A DNA stretch of 64,000 bases from Pseudocitrobacter corydidari (lineage in GTDB: Bacteria > Pseudomonadota > Gammaproteobacteria > Enterobacterales > Enterobacteriaceae): positions 4,874,583-4,938,582 of the forward strand of contig NZ_CP087880.1 in assembly GCF_021172065.1 (NCBI RefSeq), in the 5' to 3' direction. How positions within the stretch are numbered: the stretch's first letter is position 1; each line of letters opens with the position of its first letter. Under the pieces are notes generated by a model. It did not search any database. It was not told the origin of the DNA and worked only from the letters and a program-made list of their open reading frames with translations. A program made the translations under genes and the position numbers. Of this stretch, positions 44,162 to 53,410 are shown piece after piece.

Positions 44162-45588
44162 TGGCTTTTGATGATTTACGCAGCTTTTTACAGGCGCTCG
44201 ACGACCAGGGGCAATTGCTGAAAATCAGCGAAGAGGTGAACGCTGAGCCGGATCTGGCTGCCGCTGCCAACGCCACCGGGCGTATCGGCGACGGCGCGCC
44301 CGCGCTGTGGTTTGATAATATTCGCGGTTTTAGCGATGCGCGCGTGGCGATGAATACCATCGGTTCCTGGCAGAACCACGCGATTTCCCTCGGCCTGCCG
44401 CCAAACACGCCGGTCAAAAAGCAGATTGATGAGTTTATCCGCCGCTGGGATAACTTCCCAATCGCCCCGGAGCGCCGTGCCAATCCAGCCTGGGCGCAGA
44501 ACACCGTCGATGGTGACGAGATCAATCTGTTCGATATCCTGCCGCTGTTTCGTTTAAACGACGGTGATGGCGGTTTCTATCTCGACAAAGCCTGCGTGGT
44601 TTCCCGCGACCCGCTCGACCCGGATAACTTCGGTAAGCAGAACGTCGGCATCTACCGTATGGAAGTGAAGGGCAAACGTAAGCTCGGCCTGCAACCGGTG
44701 CCGATGCACGATATCGCCCTGCATCTGCATAAAGCGGAAGAGCGCGGTGAAGATCTGCCGATTGCGATCACCCTCGGTAACGATCCGATCATCACCCTGA
44801 TGGGCGCCACCCCACTGAAATACGATCAGTCTGAGTACGAAATGGCGGGCGCACTGCGCGAAAGCCCGTACCCGATCGCTACCGCGCCATTGACCGGTTT
44901 TGACGTGCCGTGGGGTTCTGAAGTGATCCTCGAAGGGGTTATCGAAAGCCGTAAACGCGAAATCGAAGGGCCGTTCGGTGAGTTTACCGGGCACTACTCC
45001 GGTGGGCGCAACATGACCGTGGTGCGCATCGATAAAGTCTCTTACCGCAGCAAACCGATTTTCGAATCGCTGTACCTCGGCATGCCGTGGACCGAAATCG
45101 ACTATCTGATGGGGCCTGCCACCTGCGTGCCGCTGTATCAGCAACTGAAAGCCGAGTTCCCGGAAGTGCAGGCGGTAAACGCCATGTACACCCACGGCCT
45201 GCTGGCGATTATCTCCACCAAAAAACGCTACGGCGGCTTTGCCCGCGCAGTGGGCCTGCGTGCGATGACCACGCCGCACGGTCTGGGCTACGTGAAGATG
45301 GTGATTATGGTCGATGAAGACGTTGACCCGTTCAACCTGCCGCAGGTGATGTGGGCGCTCTCCTCGAAAGTGAACCCGGCGGGCGACCTGGTGCAGTTGC
45401 CGAATATGTCCGTGCTGGAACTCGACCCTGGTTCAAGCCCGGCGGGGATCACCGACAAGCTGATTATCGACGCCACCACGCCTGTCGCCCCGGACAACCG
45501 TGGTCACTACAGCCAGCCGGTGGTGGACTTACCGGAAACCAAAGCCTGGGCTGAAAAACTGACCGCTATGCTGGCCGCACGTAAATAA
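44161..45588 (+). CDS. UbiD-family non-oxidative hydroxyarylic acid decarboxylase subunit C
   Basis: 475 aa prFMN-dependent decarboxylase. The UbiD features seen are FDDLRSFLQALDDQGQLLKI, GKRKLGLQPVPMHDIALHLHKAEERGEDLP, EGPFGEFTGHYSGGR (catalytic Glu/Arg region) and PWTEIDYLMGP. Likely substrates are 4-hydroxybenzoate, vanillate or protocatechuate; the sequence alone does not decide. Middle gene of the B-C-D operon; it is not the housekeeping ubiD, which lies elsewhere in E. coli. Confidence 0.92.
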   Translation: MAFDDLRSFLQALDDQGQLLKISEEVNAEPDLAAAANATGRIGDGAPALWFDNIRGFSDARVAMNTIGSWQNHAISLGLPPNTPVKKQIDEFIRRWDNFPIAPERRANPAWAQNTVDGDEINLFDILPLFRLNDGDGGFYLDKACVVSRDPLDPDNFGKQNVGIYRMEVKGKRKLGLQPVPMHDIALHLHKAEERGEDLPIAITLGNDPIITLMGATPLKYDQSEYEMAGALRESPYPIATAPLTGFDVPWGSEVILEGVIESRKREIEGPFGEFTGHYSGGRNMTVVRIDKVSYRSKPIFESLYLGMPWTEIDYLMGPATCVPLYQQLKAEFPEVQAVNAMYTHGLLAIISTKKRYGGFARAVGLRAMTTPHGLGYVKMVIMVDEDVDPFNLPQVMWALSSKVNPAGDLVQLPNMSVLELDPGSSPAGITDKLIIDATTPVAPDNRGHYSQPVVDLPETKAWAEKLTAMLAARK

Positions 45589-45598
45589 GGAGAACAAG

Positions 45599-45835
45599 AT
45601 GATTTGTCCACGTTGTGCCGATGAACAGATTGAAGTGATGGCGAAATCGCCGGTGAAAGATGTCTGGACGGTCTACCAGTGCCAGCATTGCCTTTATACC
45701 TGGCGCGATACCGAACCGCTACGCCGTACCAGCCGCGAACATTACCCGGAAGCGTTCCGCATGACGCAGAAAGATATTGATGATGCGCCAATGGTGCCGA
45801 GCATTCCGCCGCTGCTGGCGGAAGATAAGCGTTAA
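45599..45835 (+). CDS. hydroxyarylic acid decarboxylase subunit D (small zinc-ribbon protein)
   Basis: 78 aa, with two CxxC pairs, CPRCADEQIEV near the start and YQCQHCLYTWRDTEP, forming a probable zinc ribbon. Matches the small VdcD/BsdD/EcdD subunit that accompanies subunits B and C; its role is unclear. GGAG precedes the ATG, 10 bases after subunit C. Confidence 0.9.
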   Translation: MICPRCADEQIEVMAKSPVKDVWTVYQCQHCLYTWRDTEPLRRTSREHYPEAFRMTQKDIDDAPMVPSIPPLLAEDKR

Positions 45836-45844
45836 TAAAAACGT

Positions 45845-45878
45845 GCCGGGTAGAGGCATTGCTTTACCCGGCTGCTTC
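45845..45878 (+). terminator. Probable terminator of the decarboxylase operon
   Basis: Perfect 8-bp stem GCCGGGTA/TACCCGGC (45845-45852, 45865-45872), followed by TGCTTCATTT; between convergent genes. Confidence 0.6.
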
Positions 45879-46533
45879 ATTTAATTTTATAAAACGATAA
45901 CCGTCCACTCTCCGGAGAGCCGGTATCAATATAAACCTGATTGGCAAATGTCTGGATATTTGTAAACATCATATGCCCGAAGATAAAACAGTCGGCACCG
46001 TTTATTTCTTTTAACTCGCCTTTGAGTGATTTCTGCACGCGATCAACAGGCCAGAGTACCTCTCTTTCCGCTACTTCCTTGCCAAACTGATATTCATTAC
46101 CCGGATAATCCGCATGTACGATGACATATGTTATAATGTCATTGGTTATTTCAATAATATGCGGGAGGTGCTGAAATTTCAGCAACAGATCTATTGCCTC
46201 TTGTTGTTGCAAACCATTTAACTCGAAGAACCAGTTACCGCCGCTGGCAAGCCAAATATTGCCATCGCCGGTCGCGAACGCATCCAGTGCCATCGCTTCG
46301 TGGTTGCCTTTAACCGATGTAAACCAGGGCTGGTTTAACAGGCGTAGCACGTTAAGACTCTCCGGCCCACGATCAATGTTATCGCCGACAGAAATAAGTA
46401 AGTCTGTTTCAGGGCAAAAAGAGAGTTGATGTAAGCGGGATTGTAATAATTGATAGTCACCATGAATATCACCAACGGCCCAGATATGGTGATAATTATG
46501 AGTGTCGATTTTTTGATAGCGAACGAATGGCAT
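45877..46533 (-). CDS. pphB: serine/threonine protein phosphatase PphB
   Basis: Metal-dependent PPP-family phosphatase. 218 aa, the E. coli PphB length, ending GRLSFYKIK. The three signatures are GDIHGDYQLL, GDNIDRG and GNHEAMALD. Located beside mutS as in E. coli. Its stop is in the segment after the opposite decarboxylase operon. Confidence 0.95.
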   Translation of the reverse strand: MPFVRYQKIDTHNYHHIWAVGDIHGDYQLLQSRLHQLSFCPETDLLISVGDNIDRGPESLNVLRLLNQPWFTSVKGNHEAMALDAFATGDGNIWLASGGNWFFELNGLQQQEAIDLLLKFQHLPHIIEITNDIITYVIVHADYPGNEYQFGKEVAEREVLWPVDRVQKSLKGELKEINGADCFIFGHMMFTNIQTFANQVYIDTGSPESGRLSFYKIK

Positions 46534-46555
46534 TAATATGCGCCTTTGTGGTAAG

Positions 46556-47419
46556 TTAATCTGTTTTTTTTGAAATAATGGCTTTAATCTGTTTGTCAGT
46601 AAGTGAACCTTGATTTTTGGCTTTATTTAACCAGAGTAACGCTTCTTCTTTATTTATGCCATTTCCATCAAGCCCCCAGGCATAAATTTGTCCTAAAGTA
46701 ATTTGTGCGATAGGTAAGTTTTGAGTGGCAGCTTTCTCAAACCAATATTTAGCCTGTTGTATATCTTTGGGAACGCCATGACCATTAAAGAAAAGTGTCC
46801 CATAATTATACTGGCCAAGTCGCTGTCCCTTTTCTGCTGCTATTTTTAAATGAGGGATTGCTTCATCATAGTTATTCTCTTGCACTCCGATAATACCTAA
46901 ATTAGCATGCGCAATAGGATTGTCCTTCTGTACTGCTCTCTGGAGCCAAAACTTGGCTTTGTTAATATTTTTGAATTCCTGTGGGCCGAACTGATAAATA
47001 TTTGCACAGTTTATTTGAGCTTGTTCATTCCCTTTTTCTGCCGCTTTCTCGTACCAGTATATCGCAGTGCGATAGTTGGGCGTTGTATTATCATATCCGT
47101 AATGATAAAGCTGTCCTAAGTAAAATTCAGCTTCATCATAATCTTGCTTTGCTGCAAGGTTGAACCAATAAAATGCTTTGTTTATATCCTTCACTGAAGG
47201 GCTTTCAGTTAGACCATTCAGATATATGATTCCCATCACTGTTTGTGAGACTTTATCGCCATGTTGAGCCTTGGTAATGATATCCTGTAGTTTAGTTCGT
47301 GATTCCTTCGTCATATTATTTAATACTTGCTCGGGAATATCAAAATGTGAAGGGGTATCTTCGGCGCCTATTGCAGTGGCGCTAATTATTAAAATTATTG
47401 ATGCAATCGTTATTCTCAT
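46556..47419 (-). CDS. Sel1-like tetratricopeptide repeat protein
   Basis: 287 aa. Signal peptide MRITIASIILIISATAIGA, then about six Sel1-like repeats of roughly 36 residues (AFYWFNLAAKQDYDEAEFYLGQLYHYG, AIYWYEKAAEKGNEQAQ, AKYWFEKAATQNLPIAQITLGQIYAWG), giving a helical solenoid for protein-protein contacts, probably periplasmic. A+T-rich compared with pphB and mutS, suggesting acquisition. 22 bases from pphB on the same strand; no partner is evident. Confidence 0.85.
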   Translation of the reverse strand: MRITIASIILIISATAIGAEDTPSHFDIPEQVLNNMTKESRTKLQDIITKAQHGDKVSQTVMGIIYLNGLTESPSVKDINKAFYWFNLAAKQDYDEAEFYLGQLYHYGYDNTTPNYRTAIYWYEKAAEKGNEQAQINCANIYQFGPQEFKNINKAKFWLQRAVQKDNPIAHANLGIIGVQENNYDEAIPHLKIAAEKGQRLGQYNYGTLFFNGHGVPKDIQQAKYWFEKAATQNLPIAQITLGQIYAWGLDGNGINKEEALLWLNKAKNQGSLTDKQIKAIISKKTD

Positions 47420-47490
47420 TTTTTTCTTGAATGTTTTGTTCTTAATAGTGTTTATTTTACTCCTTTTTTATCTATCGGATAAGAGATATA

Positions 47491-47517
47491 TGAGCCCCGA
47501 AATTTAATCGGGGCTCA
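47491..47517. terminator. mutS terminator hairpin
   Basis: Perfect 10-bp stem TGAGCCCCGA/TCGGGGCTCA (47491-47500, 47508-47517) just downstream of the mutS stop on the minus strand; the T tract is poor. Confidence 0.65.
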
Positions 47518-47523
47518 TTAATA

Positions 47524-50091
47524 TTATACCAGACTCTTCAACCGATAAATCCACTCCAGCGCCTGACGCGGGGTGAGTGAATCCGGGTCGAGATTTTCCA
47601 GCGCTTCCACCGCGGGCGAGGTTTCTTCCGGCGTTGACAGCAGCGACATCTGCGTGCCATCGACCTGCGTCGCGGCGGCATTCGGCGAAATGCTCTCCAG
47701 CTCGCGCAGTTTCTGCCGCGCACGCTTGATCACCTCTTTTGGCACACCCGCAAGGGCCGCAACCGCCAGGCCGTAGCTTTTACTCGCCGCGCCATCCTGC
47801 ACGCTGTGCATAAAGGCGATAGTGTCGCCGTGCTCCAGCGCATCAAGATGCACGTTGGCGACGCCTTCCATTTTCTCCGGCAGTTGAGTCAGCTCGAAGT
47901 AGTGGGTGGCAAACAGCGTTAATGCTTTGATTTTATTCGCCAGATTTTCCGCACACGCCCATGCCAGTGACAGACCGTCGTAGGTTGATGTACCGCGCCC
48001 AATTTCATCCATGAGCACCAGGCTGTTTTCGGTGGCGTTATGCAGAATATTAGCCGTTTCGGTCATCTCCACCATAAAGGTTGAGCGGCCAGAGGCAAGG
48101 TCATCCGCCGCGCCGACGCGGGTAAAGATGCGGTCAATCGGGCCAATCTCCACGCTTTGCGCAGGCACGTAACTGCCGATGTAAGCCAGCAGGGCAATCA
48201 ACGCGGTCTGACGCATGTAGGTACTCTTACCGCCCATATTCGGGCCGGTGATGATTAACATACGACGCTGTGGTGACAGGTTCAGCGGGTTGGCGATAAA
48301 CGGCTCGTTCAGCACCTGTTCAACCACCGGGTGACGGCCTTCGGTGATGCGAATGCCCGGTTTGTCGATAAAGGTCGGGCAGGTGTAGTTCAGTGTATAG
48401 GCGCGTTCGGCAAGGTTTACCAGCACGTCCAGCTCCGCAAGGGCGCTGGCGCTCTGTTGCAGGTCAGCCAGATGCGGCAGCAGCAGGTCGAACAGTTCGT
48501 CATAAAGCTGTTTTTCCAGCGCCAGCGCTTTGCCTTTGGAAGTGAGAACTTTGTCCTCGTACTCTTTCAGCTCAGGAATGATATAGCGTTCGGCATTTTT
48601 CAGCGTCTGGCGGCGAACATAGTTGATAGGTGCCAGGTGGCTTTGCCCACGGCTGATCTGAATGTAATAACCGTGGACGGCATTAAAGCCCACTTTCAAT
48701 GTATCCAGGCCAGTACGCTCGCGTTCACGAATTTCCAGACGATCGAGGTAGTCGGTTGCGCCATCGGCCAACGCGCGCCACTCATCCAGCTCTTCGTTGT
48801 AACCCGGCGCGATGACGCCGCCGTCGCGAACCAGCACCGGCGGCGCATCGATAATCGCGCGTTCGAGCAGTTCACGCAGTTCCGTAAACTCACCCATTTT
48901 TTCGCGCAGCATCTGCACCGGGGCGCTATCGACACTCTCCAGCTGTGCGCGCAGTTCCGGCAATTGCTGGAAGGCATGGCGCATACGCGCCAGGTCGCGC
49001 GGGCGAGCGGTACGCAGCGCCAGGCGCGCAAGAATACGTTCGAGATCGCCCACCTGACGCAGCACCGGTTGCAGTTCGCCCGTCGCGTCTTGCAGTGCGC
49101 CAATAGTTTGCTGGCGTTCTGTCAGGGTTTTGGTATCGCGCACCGGCATATGCAGCCAGCGTTTGAGCATACGGCTGCCCATTGGCGTTACGGTGCAATC
49201 CAGTACCGACGCCAGCGTGTTCTCGACACCACCGCCCAGATTCTGGGTGATCTCCAGATTACGCCGGGTGGCCGCATCCATAATGATACTGTCCTGCTGA
49301 CGCTCCATGGTGATAGAACGAATGTGCGGCAGCGAGGTGCGTTGGGTATCTTTTACGTACTGTAACAGGCATCCGGCGGCGCACAGGCCGCGCGGCGCGT
49401 TTTCCACGCCGAAACCGATAAGATCGCGGGTACCAAATTGCAGGTTGAGCTGCTGACGCGCGGTGTCGATTTCAAACTCCCACAGCGGGCGACGACGCAG
49501 GCCACGACGCCCTTCAATCAGCGCCATCTCGGCGAAATCTTCTGCATACAGCAATTCCGCAGGGTTAGTGCGTTGCAGCTCTGCCGCCATCGTTTCCCGG
49601 TCAGCCGGTTCGCTCAGGCGAAAACGCCCGGAGCTGATATCCAGCGTCGCGTAGCCGTAGCCTTTGCTGTCCTGCCAGATTGCCGCCAGCAGGTTGTCCT
49701 GACGCTCCTGCAACAGCGCTTCATCGCTAATGGTGCCCGGCGTGACGATACGCACAACCTTGCGTTCCACCGGGCCTTTACTGGTCGCCGGGTCGCCAAT
49801 CTGTTCGCAAATAGCGACCGATTCGCCCTGATTCACCAGCTTAGCGAGATAGTTTTCCACCGCATGATGCGGAATGCCCGCCATCGGGATGGGCTCGCCT
49901 GCGGATGCGCCGCGTTTGGTCAGTGAAATATCCAGCAGCTGCGATGCGCGTTTCGCGTCATCGTAGAACAGTTCGTAGAAGTCGCCCATGCGGTAGAACA
50001 GCAGGATCTCAGGATGCTGAGCTTTCAGCTTGAGATACTGCTGCATCATCGGCGTGTGGCTAGAGAAGTCCTTATCAAGATCATCATTCAT
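47524..50091 (-). CDS. mutS: DNA mismatch repair protein MutS
   Basis: Recognises base mismatches and small loops and recruits MutL. 855 aa (E. coli 853). Mismatch-reading FYE in YRMGDFYELF, then connector, lever and clamp domains, ATPase with Walker A GPNMGGKST, LMDEIGRGTSTYDG and ATHYFEL, and the C-terminal tetramer region LTPRQALEWIYRLKSLV. Anomaly: the first 11 residues, MNDDLDKDFSS, replace the conserved MSxIENxDA of E. coli and relatives. Homology starts at HTPMMQQ. A genomic island abuts this end, so the N-terminus is probably island-encoded. The ribosome site is weak (no AGGAG near the ATG). Confidence 0.96.
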   Translation of the reverse strand: MNDDLDKDFSSHTPMMQQYLKLKAQHPEILLFYRMGDFYELFYDDAKRASQLLDISLTKRGASAGEPIPMAGIPHHAVENYLAKLVNQGESVAICEQIGDPATSKGPVERKVVRIVTPGTISDEALLQERQDNLLAAIWQDSKGYGYATLDISSGRFRLSEPADRETMAAELQRTNPAELLYAEDFAEMALIEGRRGLRRRPLWEFEIDTARQQLNLQFGTRDLIGFGVENAPRGLCAAGCLLQYVKDTQRTSLPHIRSITMERQQDSIIMDAATRRNLEITQNLGGGVENTLASVLDCTVTPMGSRMLKRWLHMPVRDTKTLTERQQTIGALQDATGELQPVLRQVGDLERILARLALRTARPRDLARMRHAFQQLPELRAQLESVDSAPVQMLREKMGEFTELRELLERAIIDAPPVLVRDGGVIAPGYNEELDEWRALADGATDYLDRLEIRERERTGLDTLKVGFNAVHGYYIQISRGQSHLAPINYVRRQTLKNAERYIIPELKEYEDKVLTSKGKALALEKQLYDELFDLLLPHLADLQQSASALAELDVLVNLAERAYTLNYTCPTFIDKPGIRITEGRHPVVEQVLNEPFIANPLNLSPQRRMLIITGPNMGGKSTYMRQTALIALLAYIGSYVPAQSVEIGPIDRIFTRVGAADDLASGRSTFMVEMTETANILHNATENSLVLMDEIGRGTSTYDGLSLAWACAENLANKIKALTLFATHYFELTQLPEKMEGVANVHLDALEHGDTIAFMHSVQDGAASKSYGLAVAALAGVPKEVIKRARQKLRELESISPNAAATQVDGTQMSLLSTPEETSPAVEALENLDPDSLTPRQALEWIYRLKSLV

Positions 50092-50173
50092 ATTGATTTT
50101 ACTCGTTTTTAAAGTCTTCTGGGTACTTATGTGGCCCCAAGTGAAACCCCTTTAGACTCACATAAACCCATAA

Positions 50174-50238
50174 ATTTGTAGCTCATTTGTAGCCTAGAAT
50201 GTGATAGGTTACCTTCTAATCATTCTTGGGCTACAAAT
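50174..50238. repeat. Inverted and direct repeats at the integrase promoter
   Basis: ATTTGTAGC at 50174-50182, again with an added C at 50185-50194, and its exact reverse complement GGCTACAAAT at 50229-50238. These sit between mutS and the integrase start, and could be arm-type integrase sites or an autoregulatory operator at the island end. Confidence 0.5.
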
Positions 50239-50250
50239 AGTGGTGATATT

Positions 50251-51708
50251 TTGAAAACAACTCTCAATCAGTCTTTTATTATCAATAAGTTAAGCATCAG
50301 TGCGAAGCCTGCTCTTAACGATAGAGGAAAAGTTGTTTTCGAATCTAACCCACAACAGAAGCCATACATCGTTTTTGATGATCACCGTGATTCGCCAGTA
50401 GGTTTTGGTGTGAAGGTAAGTTTGACGAAAAAAACGTATGTAATCCAGAGAAGAGTGTCTTCCGGTGATCGTAGTGTGAGTGAAGGTAAGAAACCTAGTT
50501 CTGTGCTCAAAGTAAAAGTTGGCAATGTTTCTGATTTTCCGAATATCGATCAAGCTCGTGAAGTAGCCCGACAGTTGGTTCAGACCATGATCGCAACAAA
50601 GAGGAATCCCAATAGAATCAAGCGAGAAACAGAGGCTTCTGAACTCACTATCAGCGAAGTGTTCGCCCAATACCGCCAACATCTGTTAGGAAGACCAAAA
50701 CCAGCCAAACCCAACACACTTAGTGTGCTGAACAAAGCAGAAAATCGCCTGAAAGAGTGGGAAGCTTTACGAGTAAAGGATCTCACTGGTAATGAAATTC
50801 TTCAGAAGTTCGATGAGATAGCATCTAGGGCCAGAACAGCAGCAGAACAGACGTTTCGTTGGATAAATGTGGCAGTGAAACATGCAATCGAAATCGAAGC
50901 TGGGAATGCTCAAACCCAACAAAGGCAACCTACGCTGTCTTACAATCCTTTTAACATCCTAAAAGTGCAAAAAAAGTTCAGGACTCGTTCTGAACTGGAA
51001 GATAGCTATCGTGCAAAAGGTGTTAGAAATCCGCTTTCTCCAAAAGATACTCTTGGGCGATTTTTAACAGCATTACATAACAAGAGAAGCTTTAATCGCT
51101 TAGGTTGCGACTATTTGCTCCTGACGATCCTTTTAGGTGCGAGAAAAGAAGAAACAGCACCATTATGCTGGAGAGAATCTCTTACCGATGAAGAAGCAAG
51201 AACAGCGAACTACGTAGATCTAAAAAACCTGAAAGTCCGGTTTTACGACACGAAGAACAGAAACGATCATGAGCTACCCATCACTGATGGGATGAAACGT
51301 ATTCTCGAAGACAGACGAGATATCGTGTTTGATGAAGCAAGTCCAGAGAAACACAAATGGGTGTTCCCTGCACGTTCGTCAAGGAGTAAGGTAGGTCATT
51401 ATTCGGACAGTAAAAGTTTACGTCAATACTTGTGTGAGGATGCTGGAATTATCAAACTTGGGATGCATGATCTTCGCAGAACATTTGGCCGAGTTGCAGA
51501 AGAGCTTACATCGTATGCAGTAGTCAAGAAACTGCTTAACCATCGTAATACGACTGATCCAACAGAACGTTATGTTGAACCGGATCAAGAACGTGTTCGT
51601 GAAGCTCTGCAACGTATCGAACTACACATGCTGATGACTGCACCTAAGCTATACAATGCGCTTTTAGCGTCAGCAAAATATCCACCATTACCAGAGAACA
51701 AGGACTGA
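50251..51708 (+). CDS. int: tyrosine-type site-specific integrase (island integrase)
   Basis: 485 aa. The C-terminal catalytic domain shows Arg298 (LLGARKEET), His406-x-x-Arg409 (MHDLRRTFGR), His431 (LLNHRNT) and nucleophile Tyr441 (TERYVEP). The N-terminal half (about 1-240) holds arm- and core-binding regions. Starts at TTG 50251 (no earlier ATG is supported). It faces away from mutS at the island edge, so it probably catalyses insertion into the mutS 5' end. A+T-rich codons compared with the core genes. Confidence 0.9.
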   Translation: MKTTLNQSFIINKLSISAKPALNDRGKVVFESNPQQKPYIVFDDHRDSPVGFGVKVSLTKKTYVIQRRVSSGDRSVSEGKKPSSVLKVKVGNVSDFPNIDQAREVARQLVQTMIATKRNPNRIKRETEASELTISEVFAQYRQHLLGRPKPAKPNTLSVLNKAENRLKEWEALRVKDLTGNEILQKFDEIASRARTAAEQTFRWINVAVKHAIEIEAGNAQTQQRQPTLSYNPFNILKVQKKFRTRSELEDSYRAKGVRNPLSPKDTLGRFLTALHNKRSFNRLGCDYLLLTILLGARKEETAPLCWRESLTDEEARTANYVDLKNLKVRFYDTKNRNDHELPITDGMKRILEDRRDIVFDEASPEKHKWVFPARSSRSKVGHYSDSKSLRQYLCEDAGIIKLGMHDLRRTFGRVAEELTSYAVVKKLLNHRNTTDPTERYVEPDQERVREALQRIELHMLMTAPKLYNALLASAKYPPLPENKD

Positions 51709-51715
51709 TTTCGTT

Positions 51716-52681
51716 ATGAAAACCACTCAAGAGAGGCTTGATTTTTACAATGAAAATTATATTTCATTATTTCAAGCATTCATTTCAAAAGGAGAAAAGG
51801 AAGTTTGTATTGGCATGGATGATAAATGCCGATATTGTGGAAAATCACACACTGAAACTACCTTCAAGAACAAATCCCATGCAATACCACTTTTTTTAGG
51901 CAATTATGTTTACATTTCCAAAGATGAATGCGATGAATGCAATAAAGCTTTCTCTGAGGGAATAGAAGATCATCTTGATAAATACACTAAACCATTCCGT
52001 TTGGTTGCCAAAATAAAAGGAAGGAAAAAAGTTCCTGCCTATAAATCAAAGGATCAGAAATCAAGATTCTCATTTAGTAGTGGAAGTGGGATATCTGAAA
52101 TAACAGATACAATTGGATTTGAGAAAGTTGAAATAGATCATGACAAGAAAAAATTAAAATACACCTTCGAAAGAGAACCTTACATACCAATTGCGGTATA
52201 CAAAGCTCTTGTTAAAATAGGCATTTCCCTAATGCCAGAATCTTTACTTCCTATGTTTACTAAAACCATTGAATGGATAATGGATAGTAATCATAACAAT
52301 ATATTATTTAAGCCTGCAATTTTACTATATAAATTTATACCGGGGGAAAAACCTAATAAACCCTTAGTCGTTCAACTAATGCACAAAAAAAATGGAAAAA
52401 TAAAAGGTTATCCTTCCTGCGTCCTTGTTATAGGTCTTGGTAATGTCATAATGCAAGTTATGATACCTTCAGCATTCGATGCAGTCGCCAAAAATGTAAA
52501 AATAAGCTTCATACCATTTCCCACACCATTTGATGAAAAATGGATGCATGGAGATCCACAACAAGAAACATTGGATCTAACAAGTGGGGAGATGGTCGTT
52601 AATGAAAAACTCCCTATGACGTTCAAAGCCGAAGATATTATTCCAGTTGACCCTAACGATCTCAAAGAACGGGATAAATAA
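51716..52681 (+). CDS. HNH endonuclease-like protein
   Basis: 321 aa. The N-terminal zinc/HNH-like module has Cys38-x-x-Cys41 (KCRYCGKSH), SHAIPLFLGN with His55, and ECDECN (Cys72, Cys75, Asn76) followed by FSEGIEDH. This pattern matches the HNH nuclease family with CxxC zinc pairs. The remaining 230 residues are not recognised. Starts seven bases after the integrase and 16 bases before the HTH gene, so probably co-transcribed. A defence or toxin role is possible but not shown. Confidence 0.72.
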   Translation: MKTTQERLDFYNENYISLFQAFISKGEKEVCIGMDDKCRYCGKSHTETTFKNKSHAIPLFLGNYVYISKDECDECNKAFSEGIEDHLDKYTKPFRLVAKIKGRKKVPAYKSKDQKSRFSFSSGSGISEITDTIGFEKVEIDHDKKKLKYTFEREPYIPIAVYKALVKIGISLMPESLLPMFTKTIEWIMDSNHNNILFKPAILLYKFIPGEKPNKPLVVQLMHKKNGKIKGYPSCVLVIGLGNVIMQVMIPSAFDAVAKNVKISFIPFPTPFDEKWMHGDPQQETLDLTSGEMVVNEKLPMTFKAEDIIPVDPNDLKERDK

Positions 52682-52697
52682 TTTAAGGGGATAAAAA

Positions 52698-53306
52698 ATG
52701 AATGTAGTAGAAACATTACGGGATCTTTCCGAAGTTTGGAAACTATTTAGCGAGATACCAGATGACGCTACGCTAAGCGTTGATTTAGCCGCTCTTTATC
52801 TTGGCATTAGCGTTAAATCATTAGCGCGATATAGACAGAAAGGTGGTGGTCCACAATACATCCAATACCAATCAGAAGATAGTAAAGCGAGAAATCAAAG
52901 AATAAACTACCTGTTAGGTGATCTTCGTAATTGGAGAGAGACCCATAAGGTAAAGGATACAATTCATGCTGCTCAGGTTCGAGGTTTAACGTTTGCATCG
53001 TTAGGGGATTTCACTGAACCACAACCATTCTGGCTACTTCATAATGTAAATGACTCACATAACAAAATATTATCACATGCCTTAACAACACCAGATGCAG
53101 ATTTCAAAGCACTGTTATTAAAAAAGAATGCAACCGTTGTATGGTTCTCTGTTGAAGAAGCTCTTTTTATGAATTGGGTTTCTGTCTATGAAAGATTAAA
53201 GTGGAATAATTTATTGAATGAAGTTTTAAAGCATATCATCAAAAGTTCAAATGTAGCACAAGAGAAACATTTATTGAATGCTTACCTTAACTCAATAGAC
53301 ATGTAG
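52698..53306 (+). CDS. helix-turn-helix domain protein
   Basis: 202 aa. Residues about 25-75 (LSVDLAALYLGISVKSLARYRQKGGGPQYIQY... INYLLGDLRNWRE) look like the MerR/excisionase-type winged helix used by Xis and AlpA-like proteins. A C-terminal domain of about 120 residues is not recognised. AAGGGG precedes the ATG. Next to the integrase and HNH genes it could be a recombination directionality factor or the partner or regulator of the HNH protein. Confidence 0.65.
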   Translation: MNVVETLRDLSEVWKLFSEIPDDATLSVDLAALYLGISVKSLARYRQKGGGPQYIQYQSEDSKARNQRINYLLGDLRNWRETHKVKDTIHAAQVRGLTFASLGDFTEPQPFWLLHNVNDSHNKILSHALTTPDADFKALLLKKNATVVWFSVEEALFMNWVSVYERLKWNNLLNEVLKHIIKSSNVAQEKHLLNAYLNSIDM

Positions 53307-53410
53307 AGTAATGAAAGTATTAGGCTTTTTCCATAAAAATAAATGTGGAATTTACAATTTTAACTGCATATTTCTGTTGACTTTAATTCCCTATTGTATA
53401 TAGGGTTATA

